Shown here: positions 1 through 6,347 of the stretch, in pieces
How the letters are laid out: each line of letters begins with the position of its first letter
How positions within the stretch are numbered: position 1 is the stretch's first letter
NCBI GenBank assembly: GCA_902489445.1
Contig: CABTZX010000047.1
Location: forward strand, 1 to 10,021
Length of the DNA: 10,021 bases
DNA from: an uncultured Bacteroidales bacterium
GTDB taxonomy: Bacteria; Bacteroidota; Bacteroidia; Bacteroidales; Porphyromonadaceae
Direction: 5' to 3'
Notes under the pieces: generated by a model
What the model saw: only the letters and a program-made list of their open reading frames with translations
Database searches by the model: none
Told to the model about the DNA's origin: nothing
Made by a program: the position numbers and the translations under genes

Positions 1-2
1 TA

Positions 3-20
3 TTTTCCGAAAGTCTATAG
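3..20. repeat. Single copy of the AGTCTATAG-type repeat at the left edge
   Basis: The sequence TTTTCCGAAAGTCTATAG here matches the units of the array at the right edge of the window (9961-10021), in the same orientation. Relative to the right-edge TTTTCCGAAAAAGTCTATAG it lacks two A residues. Only one unit is visible; the array may continue to the left of the window. No function is known to me. Confidence 0.7.
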
Positions 21-46
21 CCTTTTCTACGGTCGCATAGGACAAA

Positions 47-71
47 CGATCCGATACCTCCCATTCCCTGC
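47..71. repeat. Degenerate 25-bp direct repeat, copy 1
   Basis: This copy shares 22 of 25 positions with the copy at 134-158, including the run TACCTCCCAT. The offset is 87 bp. A related stretch with CTCCCATTCC occurs near 9908-9935, next to the right-edge array, which suggests that both ends of the window belong to one family of intergenic repeats. Confidence 0.5.
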
Positions 72-133
72 TCCAACAGCTCCTATCCTCGACTCCTACT
101 TTTCGCACAAACGCTCCGTCACCTTCGTACTAC

Positions 134-158
134 CGATTCGTTACCTCCCATCCCCTGC
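134..158. repeat. Degenerate 25-bp direct repeat, copy 2
   Basis: This is the second copy of the repeat at 47-71, differing at three positions. No coding or known mobile-element function is visible. Confidence 0.5.
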
Positions 159-310
159 CACATTTTCTCGCAAATAGGGGTCAGGCATCCCACTATCTGC
201 ACTCTGCAATCACTCACTTTTCACTCCATGAGAAAGTCCTCACCAAATTGTATAAATGGGATATCTATCTGCTTCATCACGCTAAAGCTGTACGAGGGAA
301 CAGAAGAACG

Positions 311-345
311 AAAAAAATAGAGGGGAGAGTGTAACACCCTCCCCT
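311..345 (-). terminator. Rho-independent terminator of the nucleotidyltransferase-pepO unit
   Basis: Read on the minus strand, an 11-bp stem (AGGGGAGGGTG pairing with CACTCTCCCCT, arms at 335-345 and 321-331) has a 3-nt loop and is followed by CTA and seven T residues. One stem position is a G-U pair in minus-strand RNA but would be an A-C mismatch in plus-strand RNA, so the structure favours termination of leftward transcription. It lies about 80 bp past the pepO stop codon. Confidence 0.9.
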
Positions 346-426
346 GTACAAATCATACTCTTCCTTATTAAATCACTTCATTCCATAAATCTTTTCTCGG
401 TTAGAGTGATATAAGGTACTTAGAAA

Positions 427-2478
427 TTACCATACGAGAACGCGGGATTCGGGGGCAAGGTACATTTTGCTACCTTCCTTGATTCCGAATGCTTCGTAGA
501 AATCATCGATGTTGCGAAGTGTTTGGTTAACACGCCATTCGCCCAAGCTGTGCGGATCTTCCTTCGTGAGGCGGATGCGTTCCTGCTCGGTGATGTTCTG
601 TCCCCATACACGTGCGTAAGCAATGTAGAAGCGTTGCGAAGCGGTGAAGCCGTCAATCGGTTCCGGTTCCTTGCCGTTAAGTGCTTTATTCAAAGCCAAA
701 CGAGCAATGAGCAATCCGCCCTGGTCGGCAATATTTTCGCCAAGGGTCAGTTTACCGTTTGCCTTGAGATCCGGGGTAATTTGGATCTGATTGAATTGAT
801 CGGCGAGCTTAGCGGCAGTTTCTTGGAACTTTTTGCTATCCTCTTCGGTCCACCAGTTGTTCATATTACCATCCTTATCGAATTCGCGTCCCTGATCGTC
901 AAATCCGTGAGTCATTTCGTGCCCAATCACAACACCGATAGCACCATAGTTAACGGCATCGTCGGCATCTATATTGAAGAAAGGCGGCTGCAGGATACCT
1001 GCGGGGAAGCAGATTTCGTTCGTTGTGGGCATATAGTATGCGTTTACTTCCTGCGGATTCATGAGCCAACGGGTGCGATCCACCGGTTTCCCGAGGTCGT
1101 CCATATTACGTTGATGTTCGAAACGGGAGGCTTCAAGCAAGTTTTCATAGAAGGATTTATCGGCATCGATATTCATCTTGGAGTAATCCTTCCACTTATC
1201 GGGATAGCCAATCTTAACGGTAAAGTTTTTGAGCTTTTCCTGCGCTTTTGCTTTGGTTGCATCGCTCATCCATTCCAAACCGGCAATACGATCCGAAAGA
1301 GCGTTCTGAAGGTTCGAAACAAGCTTAGTCATACGTTCTTTGGCTTCTGCGGGGAAGTACTTTTCGACGTAGATTTGTCCGAGCGCTTCTCCCAGCACGC
1401 TTTCAACCAAATTAACGCTACGACGCCAGCGCGGGTGCATTTCCTTGCGTCCGCTGAGTACCTTTCCGTAGAAATTGAAGTTTTCTTCAACAAATTCATC
1501 GCTCAGGTAACCGGCAGCACTTTCAATTTCACCAACAACAAGGAAGTCCTTTAGTGCATTAAGATCTGCCGTAGGATACCATTTATCGAACTTTTCGAAG
1601 AACTTGATCTGCGAAACGTCCCATTTTTCCACTTTATCCAAATCGCGAAGCGTAATGTAGCGCGCCCAGTTGAATCCTTTATTATCGGCAGCGAACTTCT
1701 TTACTTCAAGCATATGATAGTTGGCTCGGCTGTCGCGCAGTTCTACCGGTGAATAGCTCATTTCGGCGAGCTGCTTGGAAATAGCCATATTGTTATCGGC
1801 TATTCGCTTAGCATCGGTTTCGTTGTATCCGGCAAGCGCCAGCAAGCGAAGTACGTGTTCGTTGTAGGATTTAAGGATTTCGAGGCCTGCCGCATCCTTT
1901 GCGAGGTAATAATCACGGTTGGGAAGCGCAAGCGACGGCTGCGATACGTGCATAATGTTCATATCGCTATTCATATCATCGGCATAAACGTAGGTACCGA
2001 AGAGCGTTGCTTCGCCGCGATTATCCTTCTTGGCAGCCAATTCTACCAATTCTTCTTTGGAAGAAACGGCTGTTATTTCGTCAATGAAGGGTTTTACGGG
2101 AGCGAATCCGGTTTCGTTACGTTTTACGCTATCCATAGCCTGCTTGTAAAGAACCGATACGCGGTAAGCATTGGTACCCTTTTTAGGTAGTTCGCTTTTT
2201 GCCAAAGAATCAACTATGCCGTGAATCCGTTCAATAGAAAGGTCACGAAGCACGTCAAATGCCCCATAGCGGCTGTAAGCGGGCTTCAAAGGGTTAGCAT
2301 CCATCCAGCCTTTGTTGGCAAACAGATAGAAGTTTTCACCGGGGTTGATGGTAGTGTCCATCGCTGTAAGGTCAATAGCAGGCACAACTTCGTGACTACT
2401 GTTGCCTCCTTTCCCGTTACAGCTTACGAAAGTAAGTCCTGCCACGGAACTCAGAAGTAATAACATTTTCAGTTTCAT
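427..2478 (-). CDS. pepO: PepO-like M13 family zinc endopeptidase, lipoprotein
   Basis: The 683-residue product matches the neprilysin/endothelin-converting-enzyme family (M13), which cleaves oligopeptides. Zinc-site motifs are complete: HEMTH at residues 520-524, with ENIAD starting at the third ligand Glu581. The substrate-binding NAYY motif is at 479-482. The large N-terminal region that caps the active site in this family is present, and the length is normal for bacterial members. A short hydrophobic signal ends in the lipobox FVSC with Cys20, so the protein is probably lipid-anchored and faces the periplasm or the cell surface. The C-terminus ends in Trp, as in the family. It follows the nucleotidyltransferase gene by 33 bp with no promoter that I can see between them, so it is probably cotranscribed. 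Porphyromonas gingivalis has a known PepO of this type; identity as its orthologue is inferred. Confidence 0.95.
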   Translation of the reverse strand: MKLKMLLLLSSVAGLTFVSCNGKGGNSSHEVVPAIDLTAMDTTINPGENFYLFANKGWMDANPLKPAYSRYGAFDVLRDLSIERIHGIVDSLAKSELPKKGTNAYRVSVLYKQAMDSVKRNETGFAPVKPFIDEITAVSSKEELVELAAKKDNRGEATLFGTYVYADDMNSDMNIMHVSQPSLALPNRDYYLAKDAAGLEILKSYNEHVLRLLALAGYNETDAKRIADNNMAISKQLAEMSYSPVELRDSRANYHMLEVKKFAADNKGFNWARYITLRDLDKVEKWDVSQIKFFEKFDKWYPTADLNALKDFLVVGEIESAAGYLSDEFVEENFNFYGKVLSGRKEMHPRWRRSVNLVESVLGEALGQIYVEKYFPAEAKERMTKLVSNLQNALSDRIAGLEWMSDATKAKAQEKLKNFTVKIGYPDKWKDYSKMNIDADKSFYENLLEASRFEHQRNMDDLGKPVDRTRWLMNPQEVNAYYMPTTNEICFPAGILQPPFFNIDADDAVNYGAIGVVIGHEMTHGFDDQGREFDKDGNMNNWWTEEDSKKFQETAAKLADQFNQIQITPDLKANGKLTLGENIADQGGLLIARLALNKALNGKEPEPIDGFTASQRFYIAYARVWGQNITEQERIRLTKEDPHSLGEWRVNQTLRNIDDFYEAFGIKEGSKMYLAPESRVLVW

Positions 2479-2511
2479 ATACGTTCTTTTCTATTCCTCT
2501 TGCTGAGGGTT

Positions 2512-3423
2512 TTAATGATTTGTTCTCTTTATCAGTGGAGTGGGATAGATTCCCTGCTCGTGCATTGCTTTAAGCCGATCCACAACCATAGGTCGATCCG
2601 CACTATAGGTAACACCGAACCAACTGTCGGCGGTGGGGAGCACTTCAAAACTTGCGGTTCCGGACGCAATCAATCCGTTCACGATGGAAGGTATATAGAA
2701 TTCGCTTTTCTCTTCGGTGCCATGAGCCTCCAGAAACGCCTTGAACATCTTTTCAGCAGAAGCAAAGATATCGGGCGTAAAGCCCCAGAAGTTCATCGAA
2801 ACAAAGGTATCGGGCGAAAAGAGATGCCCGGTAGCTGCATCCTCAACTTGCTCTCCCTTGCGGGAAAGTTCCTTATGTTCCACGATATCCGTTAGCATAT
2901 TATTGCCGTCAACAGAGCAGATACCGCGTGAAACGGAGCCACTTTCGCTGAGGGTTTGCCCCAATCGGTAGCCGGCAGTGTAATACTGACCGGTACTTTC
3001 CTCGTTTAGACTTGAAAGTGCTTTACCCATTGTACGAAAAGCCTCTGCCCCGTAATAATCATCGGCATTAATTACGCAGAAAGGTTCCTTAATTGCCTCT
3101 TTTGCCATCAAGAGCGCGTGCCCCGTTCCCCAAGGACGTACACGATTTTGGGGAACTTTGTATCCATCAGGTAGAGCATCCAGCTCCTGAAATACAACCT
3201 CTGTGGCAATTTGATCCGTGTATCGGGAAAGAATGGTGCTTCGGAATGCATCCTCAAAGCTGTGCCGAATGACAAAAACCACTTTACCGAAACCGCCTTT
3301 TAGGGCGTTATACACTGAATAATCGGGGATAGTTTCGCCCGAGGGCCCCAGTTGGTCCAATTGTTTTAGACCGCCGTATCGGTTTCCCATACCGGCCGCC
3401 ATAATCAGTAGTGTCGGTTTCAT
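2512..3423 (-). CDS. Sugar-type nucleotidyltransferase family protein
   Basis: The N-terminus carries the nucleotide-binding signature of NTP transferases (PF00483 type): AAGMGNRYGG at residues 9-18 followed by LKQ. Further conserved parts are WGTGHA at 98-103 and NADDYYG at 119-125, where the Asp pair probably binds the catalytic metal. Such enzymes activate a sugar phosphate or related substrate with a nucleoside triphosphate; the substrate cannot be read from this sequence. I place the start at the ATG at 3423, giving 303 residues beginning MKPTLL. The in-frame ATG at 3441 would add six residues, but it lies almost on the expected transcription start set by the TAnnTTTG element at 3450-3457, and family members as I know them begin like MKPTLL. 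A GCAGGT stretch just before the 3423 ATG could serve as a weak ribosome-binding site. It is probably cytoplasmic and the first gene of a two-gene unit with pepO. Confidence 0.88.
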   Translation of the reverse strand: MKPTLLIMAAGMGNRYGGLKQLDQLGPSGETIPDYSVYNALKGGFGKVVFVIRHSFEDAFRSTILSRYTDQIATEVVFQELDALPDGYKVPQNRVRPWGTGHALLMAKEAIKEPFCVINADDYYGAEAFRTMGKALSSLNEESTGQYYTAGYRLGQTLSESGSVSRGICSVDGNNMLTDIVEHKELSRKGEQVEDAATGHLFSPDTFVSMNFWGFTPDIFASAEKMFKAFLEAHGTEEKSEFYIPSIVNGLIASGTASFEVLPTADSWFGVTYSADRPMVVDRLKAMHEQGIYPTPLIKRTNH

Positions 3424-3449
3424 ATAACCTGCATAATTCATACGTTGGG

Positions 3450-3457
3450 CAAAGGTA
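3450..3457 (-). promoter_or_regulatory. Bacteroidota-type -7 promoter element before the nucleotidyltransferase
   Basis: On the minus strand this reads TACCTTTG, a perfect match to the Bacteroidota -7 consensus TAnnTTTG. I see no clear -33 TTTG at the usual distance. Transcription would begin around 3443-3445, leaving a leader of about 20 nt before the ATG at 3423. Confidence 0.7.
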
Positions 3458-3520
3458 GTTATTTTTGCCGTTCATCCCCCATATTTGGACTTGTTCGGAG
3501 TGAATGAGTATTGTCGACAA

Positions 3521-3608
3521 AACGTATATACCTTTTGATCGGAAGGTATATACCTATTGAATGAAACGTATATACCTATTGATTGAAAGGTATATACATT
3601 TCGGGAAA
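3521..3608. repeat. Four-copy tandem array, exact 22-bp period, GTATATAC core
   Basis: GTATATAC occurs at 3524, 3546, 3568 and 3590, exactly 22 bp apart. Copies start at 3521, 3543, 3565 and 3587 and begin alternately AACGTATATACC, AAGGTATATACC, AACGTATATACC and AAGGTATATACA. The middle copies also share CTATTGA. The core GGTATATACC is a perfect palindrome. On the minus strand each unit gives a sequence such as TACCTTTC or TACGTTTC, close to the -7 element TAnnTTTG. The array lies between a terminator and a promoter, so it may bind a protein in tandem or act as upstream promoter DNA; neither is proven. Confidence 0.9.
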
Positions 3609-3645
3609 GACGATGGATCCGTGATACGTATTCGGTCCAAAGAGC

Positions 3646-3684
3646 AAATAAAAAGGGGTATGCCTCTCATTGGGCACACCCCTT
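3646..3684 (-). terminator. Rho-independent terminator of the thioredoxin-like lipoprotein gene
   Basis: On the minus strand, AAGGGGTGTGCC (3684-3673) pairs with GGCATACCCCTT (3664-3653) as a 12-bp stem containing one G-U pair, with an 8-nt loop, followed by the tract TTTATTT. In plus-strand RNA the G-U position would be an A-C mismatch, supporting leftward use. It begins 43 bp after the stop codon of the gene. Confidence 0.92.
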
Positions 3685-3726
3685 CAGTTTATGCGGTTGT
3701 ATGAGAACCGTCTAACGGCTCAACGC

Positions 3727-4845
3727 CTATTTGTAGAGCGGAGCTATGGTGCTATCGATGGCATCTCCGTGCAGGTCACGCGCCACAATCTTGCCGTCCG
3801 GAGCGAAGAGAATAATCTGAGGAATACCGCTAATCCCATACGCCGAGGTGGCGGCATTGTTGCCTTCTGCGTCATTGGCTACAAAGATCTGCGGATAAGC
3901 AATGCTCAAATCCTTCACGGCATTGAGGTGATCCTCTATTTTCTGCTCCCAAACGCTTACACCCAATACGGCAAGCCCCTTATTACGGTAGTTTTCGTAG
4001 GCTTTCTTTACAAAGGGAATTTCCCTACGGCAGGGACCGCACCACGAAGCCCAGAAGTCTACCAGCACATATTGCCCTTTTCCGACGAAATCGCTCAGCT
4101 TAACGGCATTACCTTCAGCATCGACTCCTTCAAAGTCCACGAACATACTACCAGCCTGCGTTAGAGCCGCTTGGATAACTTCGGCTTTAATCTTATTGTA
4201 GCCGGCTATTTTTTCCAGTCCGGGCATGGATTGATCAGTAATTTCCTTCAGCTGAATGCTGGTTTCAACACACTTATACGCCTTACTGAAGCCCACCCAA
4301 GCTACGGGGTGATCCTTGTGTGCAAGCGCAAAGTCACGTCCTAATGCGTACATTTCCTTCTCAATGGCGGCCGCTTCTTCGCCTGAATCGTCCTTTTCCA
4401 TTGAGGCTTTGTAGCGTTCTAAGGCTTTTTGGAAATTATCAATTACTTCCGCAATATTATCGTTAAGGGTAGTTCCGGATGGTTTTCCCTTTTCGATATC
4501 AAAGCTAATCATTCCTAATTCGGGAACGAAGTATATTCTTACGGCACCGGGCACGCTCATTAGGTACAGAGCATCCGGATTTGCAGGAATCTTTAGGTCG
4601 AGCCCCTTTTCAAGCACCGTATCGGTAAGAACCAAGGAATCTATAACCGCAAGCGAATCCACCGGTTCCAATAAATTATGGATGTAGAGAATGCGTTCGC
4701 CTTCGTCAACGCTTTTCACCGCTTCTTTCACTTTATCGGTAAAAGTGGCAGTAAGAATGGACATTTCTTTATCCTTTTTACAGGAGGAAACGAGTGCTAC
4801 CACGGCAAAAGCCATCAGTAGCGTGCTGATAAGTCTCTTTTTCAT
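3727..4845 (-). CDS. TlpA/thioredoxin-like disulfide oxidoreductase, lipoprotein
   Basis: The 372-residue product starts with a hydrophobic signal ending in the lipobox LVSSC (Cys22), so it is probably an envelope lipoprotein. Residues from about 240 to the end form a thioredoxin fold of the TlpA/ResA/AhpC-TSA kind: FWASWCGPCRRE with the redox pair Cys269 and Cys272, and GIP with the cis-proline Pro342. The segment from about 30 to 230 resembles the poorly characterised N-terminal domain (DUF4369-like) common in Bacteroidota proteins of this type, though I can see only general similarity. The expected role is thiol-disulfide exchange, most likely reduction, outside the cytoplasm; the partner protein is unknown. 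It is transcribed alone: its promoter lies in the end of bioC, and a strong terminator follows. The start is fixed by the signal peptide. Confidence 0.93.
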   Translation of the reverse strand: MKKRLISTLLMAFAVVALVSSCKKDKEMSILTATFTDKVKEAVKSVDEGERILYIHNLLEPVDSLAVIDSLVLTDTVLEKGLDLKIPANPDALYLMSVPGAVRIYFVPELGMISFDIEKGKPSGTTLNDNIAEVIDNFQKALERYKASMEKDDSGEEAAAIEKEMYALGRDFALAHKDHPVAWVGFSKAYKCVETSIQLKEITDQSMPGLEKIAGYNKIKAEVIQAALTQAGSMFVDFEGVDAEGNAVKLSDFVGKGQYVLVDFWASWCGPCRREIPFVKKAYENYRNKGLAVLGVSVWEQKIEDHLNAVKDLSIAYPQIFVANDAEGNNAATSAYGISGIPQIILFAPDGKIVARDLHGDAIDSTIAPLYK

Positions 4846-4869
4846 ATGAATCTGTTTTATATGTGTTTC

Positions 4870-5646
4870 TTATTCTTTAACGGCACAAAGATACAAAGGT
4901 ATATACGAAAGAGCAACACCTTGTCCCTGAGGAGCGGGAAAAGTAGCACGATAAGCTTCATCGAAACGCGCCAAGGCGGACTTTGTGTCCAAACGAAACG
5001 AATCATTTCCGAAGTGAGGTAATTGCGTTGTTCCGGTACTTTTGAGATGCCGAAGTACTTCGCGAGGCGAAGGGAAGCTGAGGCGCATCATTTCGCTTGT
5101 AAGCGAGAGAATGCGAAGCCCGGCAGAGCGAGCAAACCGCTCCATATCGTTTTCCTCAAAGTATGGGAGTGAATTGCCCGTTAGAGAGGCAATTTCGTTT
5201 AAATTGCCCCTTCGAAACGTGCCAATCAGTAATATACCTCCCGGCTCCAGTAGAGCGGAAAGGCGTTGCAGCAGGCTGAAGGGCTCCGGTATCCATTGCA
5301 GTGCGGCAGAGGAGGTTATGAGATTTAGTCCGGTAAGACGCTCGTCCCCGGCATACGAAAGTACATTTCCGGGTAAAAAGGTCGCCTTTCCCTGTAGCGG
5401 AGGCACATTGCGGAGCATTTCTTCGGATAAATCGTTGAGCAGCCAGGAGGATACGCGGCAACGCGCATCAATATGCGTTGTGAGCAGACCAGTACCCACG
5501 CCGAACTCAAAAGCACGCTCAAACGATTCGCCTTCAGGCAAAAGCGCGGCAAGATGTTCCGCCATTCGCTGCTGCACAAAGGCATTGGCGTTGTAATTGT
5601 CGGATGCCTTTGAAAATGCCCTTTTGATACGTTCCTCGCTTGTCAT
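4870..5646 (-). CDS. bioC: Malonyl-ACP O-methyltransferase BioC
   Basis: BioC transfers a methyl group from S-adenosylmethionine to malonyl-ACP, disguising it so that fatty-acid synthesis can extend it to pimeloyl-ACP methyl ester, the first step of biotin synthesis. The class I methyltransferase motif FEFGVGTG is at residues 46-53. The N-terminal pattern typical of BioC is present (RAFSKASDNY at 9-18, then AxxVQ-type residues). The 258-residue length is close to that of E. coli BioC. The start is chosen at the ATG at 5646 because it overlaps the bioG stop codon as ATGA; the frame is open further upstream to 5820, but that part lies inside bioG and lacks methyltransferase features. It is the last gene of the bioF-bioG-bioC run. 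No terminator is visible after it, so read-through into the downstream lipoprotein gene is possible. Confidence 0.93.
   Translation of the reverse strand: MTSEERIKRAFSKASDNYNANAFVQQRMAEHLAALLPEGESFERAFEFGVGTGLLTTHIDARCRVSSWLLNDLSEEMLRNVPPLQGKATFLPGNVLSYAGDERLTGLNLITSSAALQWIPEPFSLLQRLSALLEPGGILLIGTFRRGNLNEIASLTGNSLPYFEENDMERFARSAGLRILSLTSEMMRLSFPSPREVLRHLKSTGTTQLPHFGNDSFRLDTKSALARFDEAYRATFPAPQGQGVALSYIPLYLCAVKE
4886..4917 (-). promoter_or_regulatory. Promoter of the thioredoxin-like gene, inside the 3' end of bioC
   Basis: On the minus strand two adjacent -7 type elements occur: TACCTTTG (4901-4894) and TATCTTTG (4893-4886), both full matches to TAnnTTTG. A GTTG at 4917-4914 lies 20 bp before the second, acceptable as the -33 element. 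They sit within the last codons of bioC, which ends at 4870, so the gene can be transcribed independently of the mutL-bio unit. The upstream element includes GTATATACC, the same core as the array at 3521-3608. Confidence 0.72.
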
Positions 5647-6347
5647 AGAGACGATTCGCAACCCAAATACAGCACTTCGCGCCACGATGTATACCGATCG
5701 AGGAAATAGTGCTCCGCATCGGGCAATACCACTATAGGAACGCCATAATCCTTCCATACATTTGTGAGGTTTTGCACGGGAAAGATGCGGTCTTTTGCGG
5801 CTATTACGGCGCGTGTCCACGGTATGGAGAGCGACTTGCGCAGTGGAGCTTCTGCCACTTCGTAGCGTAGCACCGTTTGCAACTCAACCCTAATTTCGTC
5901 CAGATCTCTCTGTTCGAGAGCATCAAAGAGCGCTTTCAAGCGTTTACCGCCTACCATTCGGCGCAGAAAACGCAAGCGATTTTCAGGCGTTAACCCCGAT
6001 AGCGTTCGCTCAAACCATAGCTTGGGAATGCCGTAAGTATCGTGATATGGAAACGGAGATCCGGCTATGGCAATCGCTTTGTTCGGTTTCGGCATAACAC
6101 CTTCCCGTACAGCACGCTCCGCACCCCATACACCCATCGACCAAGCTATATAGATAATCTGTTTGTAACGAGTGAATTCTTTACGGAATGCAACCTCTAT
6201 GCTCCGATAGTCTTCCATATGTAGGAAACGATACCCTTCGAGCGGTGTCAGATGCGCTATGGCACTTTGATTCATCGCCCAGCCGGTAAAGAACACAACA
6301 AGCCGATCTGCTTCGTCTGAATCAGGGAAAAGCCACGTAGCCTTCAT
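5643..6347 (-). CDS. bioG: Pimeloyl-ACP methyl ester esterase BioG (DUF452 family)
   Basis: BioG hydrolyses the methyl ester of pimeloyl-ACP, ending the disguised elongation started by BioC; it replaces BioH of E. coli. The 234-residue product has an alpha/beta-hydrolase fold with the nucleophile elbow AWSMG (Ser70). The early FFTGWAM segment is typical of BioG. Asp186 (in AAKDRIF) and His213 (in DAEHYFLDR) are the likely other members of the triad; this assignment is inferred from spacing. The gene overlaps bioF upstream and bioC downstream by ATGA in each case, which implies translational coupling. It has no signal peptide, so it is cytoplasmic. The neighbouring bioC and bioF make a different hydrolase role unlikely. 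Confidence 0.93.
   Translation of the reverse strand: MKATWLFPDSDEADRLVVFFTGWAMNQSAIAHLTPLEGYRFLHMEDYRSIEVAFRKEFTRYKQIIYIAWSMGVWGAERAVREGVMPKPNKAIAIAGSPFPYHDTYGIPKLWFERTLSGLTPENRLRFLRRMVGGKRLKALFDALEQRDLDEIRVELQTVLRYEVAEAPLRKSLSIPWTRAVIAAKDRIFPVQNLTNVWKDYGVPIVVLPDAEHYFLDRYTSWREVLYLGCESSL

Larger units (their letters stand above)
21..310. other. Gene-free stretch downstream of pepO
   Basis: No convincing gene is present. The left half is pyrimidine-rich on the plus strand and contains a degenerate direct repeat (47-71 and 134-158). A short minus-strand frame of 18 codons (277 down to 221) exists but has no promoter or homology that I recognise. The stretch lies beyond the pepO terminator. Confidence 0.6.

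Noticed and set aside
523..1554. 343-codon plus-strand frame opposite pepO
   Set aside because: It lies wholly antisense to a gene with complete catalytic motifs, has no recognisable domain, and reads like a shadow of pepO codon structure.
3521..3608. CRISPR array
   Set aside because: Units are contiguous 22-bp repeats without unique spacers of 25-40 bp, and no cas gene is nearby.
5647..5820. N-terminal extension of bioC
   Set aside because: These codons fall inside bioG in another frame and lack methyltransferase features, while the ATGA overlap at 5643-5646 gives a normal-length BioC.
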